In this document: positions 16,695 through 26,567 of the stretch, piece by piece
How positions within the stretch are numbered: position 1 is the first letter of the stretch
Layout: each line of letters starts with the position of its first letter
From: an uncultured Bacteroidia bacterium
GTDB lineage: Bacteria; Bacteroidota; Bacteroidia; Bacteroidales; UBA932
Assembly (NCBI GenBank): GCA_902778855.1
Contig: CACYZM010000036.1
Coordinates: forward strand, 1-50,641
Reading direction: 5' to 3'
Length of the DNA stretch: 50,641 nt
Position numbers and translations under genes: made by a program
Notes under the pieces: generated by a model
Told to the model about the DNA's origin: nothing
The model's database searches: none
Seen by the model: the letters and a program-made list of their open reading frames with translations, nothing else

Positions 16695-19598
16695 CTACCG
16701 GACAATCACCGGAGGAGCCGTCGGGACGAAGGGCCGGCGGGCGCCGTTGGCGGCAGCCTTCATCGGCGGCCGGACGGTGTTGACCGAGGCCGAGCGGTTC
16801 ACAGCGTCGTAGGTGAGGAAGGCGTCGAAGCTGACGCTTTCGCCGCTGAGTTCCATAATCCGTTTGTAGATGGCCCAGCGCGAAGGAGCGTTGAAGAAAG
16901 GCGCGTCTTCGTTCATCATACTGTTCGCGGAAGGGCGCCAGACGCCGGTCGCATAGAGCGCACCGCCCTCGTAAATGCCGACTTCGTCCTTGTAGCGCGT
17001 GTCAGAGAGGAACGAGTTCCAGCGGATCTTTGACGGGTCGTTCGTGAAATCGACATTGGCGTACCAGCCGTAGGCATTGTAGAGGCGGTTGTATTCATCA
17101 ACGATTGCTGCCGGCACGGCGCTTTCGTAGGAAGTGTACTCATCGGCCAGGAAAGCAAAGCCGTGGCCGCCAGCCTCGTGCTGGAGAATGGCGCTGAATG
17201 CCTCCGCATGGTTGCCGAAGCTGGAGAAGAAGGCGACGCCGGACTGCAGCGATTCGGACATATAGGCCGTACCGGCATTCCGCCGCGTATTGACCATCAC
17301 GGGAATCAGCAGATTCTTCGTGTCGGAGATGCCCGGGACCTTCAGGGCGTATTCATAGCACTTGTCCAGATTGCCGTTGACGGCCGATCCGTTGCCGAAG
17401 GAGACGCCGAAGGCGGTAGTATAACCCTCACCGATCCGGTCGTGCTTCGAAACGGCTTTCACCGCATAGACGTTAAAGCGGTTGCGGAAGGTCTTGTAAG
17501 GCTCGATGGCGAAGAATTCCTCCATTGCCTGTTTCATCAGGGTCTCATACCTGCCGCCGCTGACCATATCCTTGTCGGAATAGCCATCGCCCAGGAAAAC
17601 GATGTTGATGCCTTTGCCCACAGAGGCTTTCTGCAAGGTCAGCACCTGTCCGTCCATCGAGAAATCGGTGGATTCATAGACCGGGGCGTCGGCCGGGCCC
17701 AGTACGGTCTCCAGGAATGGAATCAGGTCGTCAAAGGCAGACAGGTCACCTTCGCGCGTTCCAAAACGGTGGCGGACCGGATCCGGAGTATTGATGACCG
17801 AACTGAAGAGGATGTTGCCGTTCTTGTCATAGACTTCCGCGGTGGGGACAGAATGGCAGATAAACATATAACCGTCGTAGGGCTCGTAGAAGAAATTATA
17901 CCATTGGTCATATCCTTTCTCGTAGATGGTTTTTTCTTCCAGGGCCTTTTCGCTGTCGCTGAATTCGTGATTCTCTGGATGCCAGACCGTCGCGATGATT
18001 TCCAGGCCGTCCTGCCGATAGTTTTCATAGTATTCTTTCAAGGAAGGCATCAGGACAGCAGAATAAGGGCACCAGGTTGCCCAGTTGAGATAGACGGTAT
18101 ATTCGTTCTGGCTGACCACGTCGGCGAAAGTGAATGTCTTCCCGTCAAAACCGGTTATCGTGCCATACGGCCAGCATCCTGGAATGTCGATATCGCTGAT
18201 GTCGAAACCGTAGCCTTCTTCCTGTTGCAGAATGCGGGTAAGCCGCCATGCCAACTGCTCTCCTTTTGCCTGGAGAATGGTTGCGGGAATCTCTCCGGAC
18301 AGGCAGTTCATCCGCAGACTCGCTCCCTCCAGGTCCAGCAGCCTGGCCCAAGAGGCGGGAATTGTCCCGGTGAAGCCATTGTCTAAGATCGAGAAAGAGC
18401 GCAGTTTCTCGGAACTACCCAGGCTCTCCGGGAGCGGGCCGCCCATTTGTTTGTTGTAGAACACGAGCACGTAGTCCAACTCCTTCATTCCGTCGAACAA
18501 GTCCGGAAGGGAAGTCATCGATGTGTTCACCAGGTTAAGTTCTCTCAAATGGACAAGATTGCGGAAGGATTCAGGAAGCGTTCCGCTTACACCGGGTTCC
18601 TGACTTACAGAGAATCTAGTCAGGTTGACAAGCTCTCCGATACTTTCCGGGAATGCTCCCTTGAGACCGAATTCGGAGAAGGACAACAAGCTTAATTCCT
18701 CGTTTACGAACGAAAGGCCTTTCCATTCTCTCAACGGGGCGTCTGTTCCCCAACCGTTGGCTCCCTTCCAGTGCGGGCCGTCCATTTTCTGGTAGATTTC
18801 CATCAGGATGCGGCGGATTTTGGAGCGCTGCCGGAAGGTAATCGTCTGCGTTTCGAAAGTACCCTTTGCGCTTTGGATCATGATCTCGCCCGAACGGATA
18901 TCGTCCAGGTTCGCGGCAACCGAGAAGAGCTGCGGTGGGTGCGACGGTGACGGTATATTCCGTATTGTATTGGACGGGGATTTCGATCTGGCCGCCTTCT
19001 TCAGGAACTTCGACCAGCGAAGTGTCCACGATCAGCGTGGCTTTTTCTTCCTGCTCGAAGGTCAAAGTGATCGGAGCGACCTTGCCGCCCTTGTCCTTTA
19101 CCGTCACCTTGCCGGTACGGGTCTCGGGGTTCTTGTTCTCGGCGAACGTGAATTGCAGCTTGCCGCTCGAAAGCGCCTTCGTGCCGTTGAAAGTAATCCA
19201 GGAACTGGCGGCGCTTTCCACCTCCACGGAGTAGTCGGTGTTGTATTGGATGTCAACCTCAAAGGTTCCGCCTTCGGCCGGAATCTTCGTTACGGACCCC
19301 ACCGAAATCGTGGATTTGGCGTCCTGCTTTACCGCAACGGAGGCCGACAGCCCTTCGCTTTGGAAGGTGATGCTGCCGGTAGTCTCGGATGCCGTTCCGG
19401 CCGGCGCGGCCGTCACGGTGACGGTGCCTTCGCCTTCGCCGGAAAGCGGGGAGACGGTCAGGCCAGTCCCGCTGTCTGGGATCCGCCGTCCTGGTTAAAT
19501 GACAGACTGGTCGGGCTGACATTCAGGAACGGCTCGGGGTGGCAGGCCTGCATCAGCAGGAGTGCCAGACAGGAAAGAAGGCTGAGAAATCGTTTCAT
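16695..19598 (-). pseudogene. BACON-LRR-thioredoxin-like-M64 metalloprotease lipoprotein (paralog 2), broken frame
   Basis: Large secreted protease. ATG 19598 opens a lipoprotein signal (LLLMQAC) and the first strand of a BACON domain, then meets a stop near 19455 because the frame changes near 19474. BACON repeats continue in a second frame to about 18935, where it changes back near VTVAPTA / LFSVAANL. From there the frame is open to the stop at 16695: leucine-rich repeats (about 18750-18280), a thioredoxin-like domain with WATWCPYS (one Cys only), and the M64 domain with HEAGGHGFAFLADEY near 17150-17185. The catalytic region is intact. Relatives include IgA-cleaving metalloproteases; the target here is unknown. 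It lies 29 bases after the paralog stop. Confidence 0.83.
19054..19474 (-). repeat. Near-identical BACON block shared with 22292-22712
   Basis: This 421-base block aligns without gaps to 22292-22712 (offset 3238) with only some 15-18 visible differences. It ends abruptly at the base where the frame of both genes breaks. Confidence 0.8.
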
Positions 19599-19627
19599 GG
19601 CCAGGTAATTTGCTCTAAAGATAATCC

Positions 19628-22600
19628 TTACTTGTCGACGATCACCGGCGGAGCCGTCGGGACGAAGGGCCGGCGGGCGCCGTTGGCGGCGGCCTTCATC
19701 GGCGGCCGGGCGGTGTTGACCGAGGCCGAGCGGTTCACGGCATCGTAGGTCAGGAACGAGTCGAAGTTGTAGCTTTCTCCGCTGCGCTTCAGGATCTGCT
19801 GGTAGATCGCCCAGCGGGACGGCGCGTTGAAGTACTCGAGGTTCTCGCGCATCATGCTGTTGACCGTCGGACGGTAGGCGCCCTTGGCGTAAAGGGCGCC
19901 GCCTTCGTGGATGCCGACTTCGTTCTTGTAACGGTCGTCGGCGAGGAAGGCGCTCCAGCGGATCTTCTGCGGATCGTTCGTGAAGTCCACGTTGGCGAAC
20001 CAGCCGTACTTGTCGTACACTTCGTTGTAGTAGGCGATGTGTTCGGCCGGGGCCGTACCCTCGTACTGGCTGTACTCGTCGGCCAGGAAGGCGAAGCCGT
20101 GGCCGCCCGCCTCGTGGCGGAGCGTGGAGCCGAAGACCTCGGGGTCGTTGTCCATCGACGAGAAGTAGGCGACGCTCGTCTGGCGGTCGGCGAACAGGAA
20201 GGACGTACCGGCATGGCGGCGCGAGTTGACGGCGACGACAACCAGCAGATTGTCGCGCGACGTGATGCCCGGCACCTTCATCGCGTATTCGTAACACTTC
20301 TCGTGGTTGCCTTCCACGTAAGATCCGTTGCCGAAATAGGTGGAGAGGGCGGTTTCACAACCCTCGCCGATCCGGGCGTTCTTCGAGACCGCCTTCACGG
20401 CATACACGTTGAAGCGGTTGCGGAACGACTTGTACGGTTCGATGGCGAAGAACTCTTCCATCGACTGCTTCATGACGGTTTCGTAGAGGCCGCCTTTGCC
20501 CATATCGCGGTCGGTGTAGGCGTCGCCCAGGAAGACGATGTCGATGCCCTTGCCGACACTGGCCTTCTGCAGCGTCATCACTTCGCCGTCCTTCGAGTAG
20601 TCGGTGGATTCGTAGGTGTCCGGAATTTCCGCAGGCCCCAGCAGGGTCTCCAGGAAGGGAATCAGGTCGGTGGAAGCCGTCTTGCCGAACCGCTTCCTGA
20701 CCGGATCCGGATAAGTGCTCCAGGAACTGAACAGGACATTGCCTTGCTGGTCGTAAACTTCGGCCACAGGGACGGACATAAAGTATGCTTCCGCATATTT
20801 GGTAAAGTAGTAGTTGTACCACTGGTCGTAGCCTTTGTCGATGCATTCCTGTTTCTGCCTTTCGTAATCGCGGAAGAGACCGAAGTCATCACCGACCTGG
20901 ATGGTGGCAATAACTTCCAGGCCGTCCTGCCTGTAGCGGTCATAGTACCGCTTGAGGGCGGGCATCAGCTCCTTGGAGAACGGGCACCAGAGCGCCCAGA
21001 AGATATAGACCGTGTATTTGTTCTGGCTGACCACTTCCGGGATGGAGAAGGCAGTGCCGTCCAGGTTTTCCAGCAACCGGTCTTCGAACCAGTAGTCGCA
21101 GCCAGGAATATCCAAGTCGGAAATGTCGAAGCCATAGCCTGTCTGTTGCCACAGATTGCTGTGTTTGACAAAGGCTTTGACTTCGTCCGCATTGCGGAAC
21201 AGATGGGAAATCTTTCCGCTCAGGCAGTTGTTGTACAGTTCTGCGATCCCGATATAGGGCGCCCAGGTGTCGGGAATCTCTCCGGAAAACTTACATTCTC
21301 CGAACAGCAAGTGATTCAGGACAGGAGAATTGATATGCCTCGGCAAGGGACCGGCCATGGACCGGTTGACAGCGATATGGATATCCGTCAACTGTTTCAT
21401 ATCTCCGAAAACATCGGGAATCGAGGTCATGCCGGTGCTTTGGATGGAAATCCGCCTGAGGCCGGTCAGTTTGCGGAACGAATCCGGCAGCGTTCCCGTC
21501 AGGCCGGGTTCTTCCATAATATGCATTTCGCCAAGCAGATCGCCCAATTCTCCAATGCATTCCGGAATCTCCCGGTTGATTCCGAAATCATAGGACTGGA
21601 ATCCCATGGTTTGCTTTTCGTAATTGAAATAGAAGCCCGGCCAGTTCTCGCCCGGAACCCAGGGATAATTCTTCCATTCCCGGGCGCCCCAGGCTTCATA
21701 GACCCGTTCCATCATCCGGCGGGCTTTCCACTCCCGGCTCTGCGCTTCCTGCACAAAGGTCAGCGTCACCGGCTCAGCCTTGCCGGCCTTGTCCTTCACC
21801 GTCGCATGGCCGATGCGCTGTTCGCCTTCGTTGGCCTCGAACACAAACTGCAGGTAGTCATAGCTGAGTGCTTTCGTCTCGACGAACCTGGCCCACGATT
21901 GGGCGTCGGGATCGATCTCGACGGTGTATTCGGTGTTGTATTCAATAGTCACTTCCAATAAGCCGCCTCTTTCCGGAATCTGGAATTCATCGTCCTGTAA
22001 GTTCCGGATGATTTTCCTTTCTTCCTGTGTGAAGGTCAGGGTAATCGGATCGACTTTTCCGTTCCTGTCTTTCACTTTGACCTTTCCGGTGCGCGGATCG
22101 GGATCCTCGTTGGGCGCAAAGTTGAATTCCAGTTTTCCGCTCTTGAGCGCCTTGGTCTGGACAAAGGTGATCCAGGGGTATGTGACTTCGACGATGAATT
22201 CGGTATTGTACTGGATATCCACCTCGAAGGTTCCGCCTTCGGCCGGAATCAGCATCGTGTCGCCGACCTGAATGACCTTTTTCTCTTCCTGTTCGAAGGT
22301 CAAAGTAATCGGAGCGACCTTGCCGCCCTTGTCCTTCACCGTCACTTTGCCGGTACGGGTCTCGGGGTTCTTATTCTCGGCGAACGTGAATTGCAGCTTG
22401 CCGCTCGAAAGCGCCTTCGTGCCGTTGAAGGTGATCCAGGAACTGGCGGCGCTTTCCACCTCCACGGAGTAGTCGGTGTTGTAATAGATATCTACCTCAA
22501 AGGTTCCGCCTTCGGCCGGAATCTTCGTCACGGATCCCACCGAAATCGTGGATTTGGCTTCCTGCTTCACCGCGACGGAGGCCGACAGGCCTTCGCTCTG

Positions 22601-22752
22601 GAAGGTGATGCTACCGGTAGTCTCGGATGCCGTTCCGGCCGGCGCGGCCGTCACGGTGACGGTGCCTTCGCCTTCGCCGGAAAGCGGGGAGACGGTCAGG
22701 CCAGTCCCGCTGGGAGTGCCATCAGGCTGAGCGTGGCTAGAAAACGTCGCAT
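19628..22752 (-). CDS. BACON-LRR-thioredoxin-like-M64 metalloprotease (paralog 1), 5' end disrupted
   Basis: Multi-domain secreted protease. ATG 22752 starts a signal-like MRRFLATLSLMALP but runs into a stop 17 codons later; the main frame begins at about 22712, and its first usable start codon is a GTG at 22654 inside a BACON repeat, giving 1008 residues. So the end of the signal, the lipobox Cys and the first BACON half appear lost. Order after that: BACON repeats to about 21740 (three full copies), LRR region with PDSFRKLTGLRRISIQSTGM, thioredoxin-like domain with WALWCPFS (single Cys), then M64 with RHEAGGHGFAFLADEY near 20085-20125 and GGALYAKGAYRPTVNSMMR. First gene of the two-protease unit. 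Without a signal it could not be exported as written. Confidence 0.83.
22292..22712 (-). repeat. Near-identical BACON block shared with 19054-19474
   Basis: Partner of the block at 19054-19474, same orientation, encoding the start of the BACON array. Its high identity next to diverged LRR parts suggests recent duplication or gene conversion. Confidence 0.8.
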
Positions 22753-22769
22753 AGTTTCGGAATTTTGGT

Positions 22770-22777
22770 TAAAGTTA
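22770..22777 (-). promoter_or_regulatory. Possible -7 box for the M64 pair
   Basis: TAACTTTA, one base from the TAnnTTTG consensus, reads 22777 to 22770 and lies 17 bases before ATG 22752. No -33 element is evident. The rest of 22753-22867 holds nothing else I can name, and I see no good promoter for the serpin. Confidence 0.35.
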
Positions 22778-22867
22778 GCAAAAAAAAACGAGGAATCAGT
22801 CATTTAGCCCGCCAACGCGGCACGATATTCGCCGAACCATCCGCGTGTATCTCTTTTCGCCACGACG

Positions 22868-24088
22868 ATGAAAAAGTTAATTCTACTTGCCTTTATGATC
22901 AGTTTCCCTTTTTTCGGATCCTGCCTTGCGCAGAACAACGAGCGCAAGCGGATCGAGTTGGATGAAGCGCAACGGACCTATGTGGAGGCCGGCAACGATT
23001 TCGCCTTCCGTTTCCTGAAACAGATCGACGCGGGTGAACCGGGCAACTGGTTCGTGTCGCCGGTCAGCCTCCAGTACCTGCTCGGCCTGGTCCTCGACGG
23101 CGCCGAAGGCGCTACCGCCGACGAGATCTGCCAGACCCTCGGTTATCCGGCCGGCCAGTCGGAGGCGGTCGACGCCTACTGCCGCAAGATGCTTTCCGAA
23201 CTTCCCAATCTTGACAAGAAGACCAAGCTGACGCTGGCCAACGCCATCTTCTTCAACGACAAGATGACTATCAAGGTTCCCTATAAGAAGCGCGTGGAAA
23301 AATTCTACGATGCCGAGGTGGAGAGCCTCGACTTCTACCAGAAACGGGGTACGCTCAGGACCATCAACGGCTGGTGCAACAGACAAACGAACGGCCTGAT
23401 CCCCGCGGTGCTGGACGATGTCTCGCCCGATATGTTCGCCTACCTGCTCAACGCCCTCTACTTCAAAGGGACCTGGATGTATCCGTTCAACAAGCGCTAT
23501 ACGCAGGACCGGACCTTCACCCTGGAATCAGGTCAGAAGAAAGAAATACCGATGATGATGAAGGAGCGCAAGTACGGTTATGGTGAAAACGACGTCTTCC
23601 AGCGCGTAGTCCTTCCCTACGGCAACGGCTCCTACTCGATGATCGTGCTGCTTCCGAAAAAAGGACACACGGTCGCCGACGTGATCGCCAGTGTCAACGG
23701 GGAAAACTGGAAGGACATCCATTCCCGCTGGGGCTACGGCACGCTCATCAATGTCTGGCTGCCGCCTTTCGAGTCGAAGTACCACATCCAGCTCAACGAC
23801 ATCCTCTGCGATATGGGTATGCCGCGTTCATTCGGCCCGGCGGCCCAGTTCAAGCCGATGTCGGACGACGCCCTCTGGCTCAGCTTCGTGCAGCAGGACG
23901 CCGTGATCAAGGTCGATGAAGAAGGTACCGAAGCCGCCGCCATCACCAGTGCCGGCATGCTGGGCGCCACGGCAGTTCCCGAGCCGCCGCGCGTGATCGA
24001 CTTCCACTGCGACCACCCGTTCCTCTATCTGATTACCGAGAACAGTACGGGCACGATCCTCTTTGCCGGCAAGTTTTCCGGAAATTAG
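22868..24088 (+). CDS. Secreted serpin (serine/cysteine protease inhibitor)
   Basis: Serpin of 406 residues with a signal sequence ending FFGSC or LAQ, so either a lipoprotein or a secreted protein. Core serpin motifs are FVSPVSLQYLLGLVLDGAEG, LANAIFFND, LLNALYFKGTW and HPFLYLI near the end. The reactive-loop hinge EEGTEAAAIT (residues 351-360) is of the inhibitory type with small side chains. Counting 17 residues from the hinge puts the cut bond at about Ala367-Thr368, which would suit elastase-like enzymes, but the loop is a few residues longer than in alpha-1-antitrypsin, so this is uncertain. It lies divergent to two secreted metalloproteases and may protect the cell from host or neighbour proteases. 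Confidence 0.93.
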   Translation: MKKLILLAFMISFPFFGSCLAQNNERKRIELDEAQRTYVEAGNDFAFRFLKQIDAGEPGNWFVSPVSLQYLLGLVLDGAEGATADEICQTLGYPAGQSEAVDAYCRKMLSELPNLDKKTKLTLANAIFFNDKMTIKVPYKKRVEKFYDAEVESLDFYQKRGTLRTINGWCNRQTNGLIPAVLDDVSPDMFAYLLNALYFKGTWMYPFNKRYTQDRTFTLESGQKKEIPMMMKERKYGYGENDVFQRVVLPYGNGSYSMIVLLPKKGHTVADVIASVNGENWKDIHSRWGYGTLINVWLPPFESKYHIQLNDILCDMGMPRSFGPAAQFKPMSDDALWLSFVQQDAVIKVDEEGTEAAAITSAGMLGATAVPEPPRVIDFHCDHPFLYLITENSTGTILFAGKFSGN

Positions 24089-26073
24089 AGCAGCAGGCTT
24101 CCGATCCGGAAGACCAGGAACGCCACCACCCAGGCGAGCACCAGGGAATGGACGACCGAGAATGACGCCCATTTCCAACCCACTTCCTTCCGCAGCGTCG
24201 AGATCGTCGCAACGCACGGGAAGTACAACAAAACGAACAGCATAAATGCCAGGGCAACCGCCCGGTTCATTCCCTCCCCCTCGGTCATCGCCTGGGCGAG
24301 GGATTCGCTGTCTTCGGTGTGGTAAAGAATGCCCATCGTGCTGACAATCGCCTCTTTGGCCGGGAGACCGGTGAGGAGGCAGACATTCATCTTCCAGTCA
24401 AAGCCCAGCGGCTTCATCAAAGGCTCCATGCCTTTGCCGATGTCGCAGAGATAGGATTCTTCCTTATACTTGCCGTCCTGGGTCCGTTCCCGGGGAAAAT
24501 ACTCCAGCGCCCAGATAATGACGGAAGCGGCCAGAATGACTGTCGTGATCTTGTGCAGATAGTCCGAAGTCCGCTCCCAGACATGGTTCCAGGTGCTCCG
24601 CAACGTGGGTTTGCGGAAGGCCGGAAGTTCCGACACGTAGTCGTCGGCCTCTTTCCGGAACCACTTGGTCCGTTTCATTACGAAAGCGAAGAGGATCGAC
24701 AGCAGGATTCCCGCCAGATAGAGTCCGATCATCACCAGCGATTTGTAACTGACGAAGAAGGCGCCGACAAACAGCATATACACGGGGATCCTGGCCGAAC
24801 ACGACATGAACGGGATCATCAGCATCGTCAGCGTCCGGTCCTTCGGATTGTCAATGGACTTGGCGGCCATAATGGCCGGCACGTTGCAGCCGAAACCGAG
24901 CAGCATCGGCACGAAAGACTTGCCGTGAAGGCCGATCCGGTGCATGATCTTGTCCATCAGGAAGGCCGCACGGGCCATATAGCCGGTATCTTCCAACAAG
25001 GAAAGCAGAATGAAGAGGATGAAGATGTTCGGCACGAAGGAAATGACTGCGCCGCAGCCTTGCACGATTCCGTCGACCAGCATGCTGGACAGCCAGCCTG
25101 ACGGCAGAACGTCCGTAAGCCAGGAGCACAGGAGGTCCACGCCCTCCTCAATCCATTTCTGCGGCCAGGCACCCAGGGCAAAGGTGGCTTCGAAAACCAG
25201 ACAAAGCACTACGAGCAACAGCGGAAGACCGATCAGGCGATTGGTCAGCACGGCATCGATCTTCTGGAGGAGCGTGTGGTCCGAATTGTCGGAACTGTGA
25301 TGAAGGGTCTCGACCAGGGCGCCGTGGACATAACCGTGACGGGCCTTCCGGATCAGGGATTCCGGGCTCTCGCCGAGCTGCCTGGCCAGCGTCTCGGACT
25401 CCGTACGCGCCGCTTCGACGATTCGCGAAGCCAGGGGGTCGCCTTCCAGCGCTGGGGTAATATACTGGGGATCCTCCAACAGGCGTACGGCCAGATAGCG
25501 GTCGTGATACGTGTCCGAAAGACCCGGTGAATCGGCAATCAGGGCGGTAATGCGGTCGATGGCCTTGTCCACGTCCTGGCCGTAGGGCACGTGAACGTGT
25601 TTCTTGGCCGGCTGGCGCCAGGTTTCGACGATCAGGGAAAGCAGCCGGCTGAAACTTTCTTCGGACGCGTCGAGGAGCGTTGCCGGGAAGCCCATCATTT
25701 CGCCGAGGGTTTTGTAATCCAGGGAGTGCCCGGTAGCCAGGAGACGGTCGTAGCCGGAGAAGGCCAGCACGGCCCGGGAGTCCATGTCGATGAGTCGGGA
25801 GGTGAGCCTGAGGTTGTTTTCCAGAGACATCGAATCGATGATGTCCAGCACTACGGAAGGCTTGTTGGAGAGGATCTTCCGGCCCACGTGGACATGCTCC
25901 CCGCAATAGTTCACGAAACAGATCACATAGTCCCCGAACTCGACGGTGAAATGCGAACGACCTGCGAAGGACAGCATCCCGCCATTGGGCTCGTGGCCGA
26001 TGACATCGACCAGGATACGCGGCCTTTTTCCCGCAGCCAGCGCACATTCGCTGCAATTGAAATCACATTTCAT
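24085..26073 (-). CDS. feoB: FeoB-like ferrous iron permease with degenerate GTPase domain
   Basis: Membrane protein of 662 residues. The permease half (about residues 260-662) is typical FeoB: EDTGYMARAAFLMDK, GFGCNVPAIMA, IPFMSCSARIPVY, GLPAKEAIVSTMG and LLYFPCVATI, with both gate repeats. The N-terminal half still aligns to the FeoB G domain and helical insert, but the P-loop reads GHEPNGG (26-32) instead of GxPNxGKT, the DxPG site reads NYCG (55-58), and the NxxD base site reads SGYD (106-109). GTP binding is therefore not expected. A CX3CX2C motif (Cys 3, 7, 10) opens the protein. No feoA domain is attached or nearby. The stop overlaps the convergent serpin stop by three bases. Confidence 0.88.
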   Translation of the reverse strand: MKCDFNCSECALAAGKRPRILVDVIGHEPNGGMLSFAGRSHFTVEFGDYVICFVNYCGEHVHVGRKILSNKPSVVLDIIDSMSLENNLRLTSRLIDMDSRAVLAFSGYDRLLATGHSLDYKTLGEMMGFPATLLDASEESFSRLLSLIVETWRQPAKKHVHVPYGQDVDKAIDRITALIADSPGLSDTYHDRYLAVRLLEDPQYITPALEGDPLASRIVEAARTESETLARQLGESPESLIRKARHGYVHGALVETLHHSSDNSDHTLLQKIDAVLTNRLIGLPLLLVVLCLVFEATFALGAWPQKWIEEGVDLLCSWLTDVLPSGWLSSMLVDGIVQGCGAVISFVPNIFILFILLSLLEDTGYMARAAFLMDKIMHRIGLHGKSFVPMLLGFGCNVPAIMAAKSIDNPKDRTLTMLMIPFMSCSARIPVYMLFVGAFFVSYKSLVMIGLYLAGILLSILFAFVMKRTKWFRKEADDYVSELPAFRKPTLRSTWNHVWERTSDYLHKITTVILAASVIIWALEYFPRERTQDGKYKEESYLCDIGKGMEPLMKPLGFDWKMNVCLLTGLPAKEAIVSTMGILYHTEDSESLAQAMTEGEGMNRAVALAFMLFVLLYFPCVATISTLRKEVGWKWASFSVVHSLVLAWVVAFLVFRIGSLLL

Positions 26074-26077
26074 ATGA

Positions 26078-26085
26078 CAAAGGTC
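26078..26085 (-). promoter_or_regulatory. Probable -7 box of feoB
   Basis: GACCTTTG on the minus strand, one base from TAnnTTTG, four bases before ATG 26073. A TTG lies 20 bases upstream, as a -33 element would. Confidence 0.45.
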
Positions 26086-26131
26086 ACCGTTTTTCGGGGA
26101 AAAGGCAATACCAACAAATAGGGATTATTGC

Positions 26132-26139
26132 TAACTTTG
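26132..26139 (+). promoter_or_regulatory. -7 box of the tsaE-NamZ unit
   Basis: TAACTTTG ends six bases before the tsaE ATG at 26146, again leaving almost no leader. Confidence 0.6.
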
Positions 26140-26145
26140 TAGAAT

Positions 26146-26559
26146 ATGACGGAAATCATCATCAACGGAACGCAGGATCTGCCGCGTGCGGCGCGGGCTT
26201 TCCTCGACCACAAGGGCTCGGCGAACGTGGTGGCCTTCTACGGATCGATGGGCGCGGGCAAGACCACGTTCATCACGGCGCTCTGCGAAGCGCTGGGCGT
26301 GCGCGACGTCGTGTGCAGCCCCACGTTCACCATCGTCAACGAATACCGCGACGGGGCGGGTAACCCCGTGTACCACTTCGACTTCTACCGCATCAACCGG
26401 CTCTCCGAGGCCCTGGACATCGGGCTGTTCGAGTACTTCGACAGCGGGGCGCTCTGCCTGGTGGAATGGCCCGAAATGATCGAGGAACTGCTGCCGGAAG
26501 ACGCGCTCAAGGTGCAGATCCTGGTGGAAGACGCCGAAACGAGAACCTTGTTATTCTGA
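26146..26559 (+). CDS. tsaE: tRNA t6A biosynthesis ATPase TsaE
   Basis: Small P-loop ATPase of 137 residues that supports TsaB-TsaD in forming t6A37 on ANN-decoding tRNAs. The Walker A GSMGAGKTT is at about residues 30-38, with SPTFTIVNEY after it, HFDFYRI near 82 and the FDSGALCLVEWPE motif near 103, all typical of the family. First gene of a plus-strand unit; the next gene begins eight bases after its stop. Confidence 0.95.
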   Translation: MTEIIINGTQDLPRAARAFLDHKGSANVVAFYGSMGAGKTTFITALCEALGVRDVVCSPTFTIVNEYRDGAGNPVYHFDFYRINRLSEALDIGLFEYFDSGALCLVEWPEMIEELLPEDALKVQILVEDAETRTLLF

Positions 26560-26567
26560 CTGAAAAT

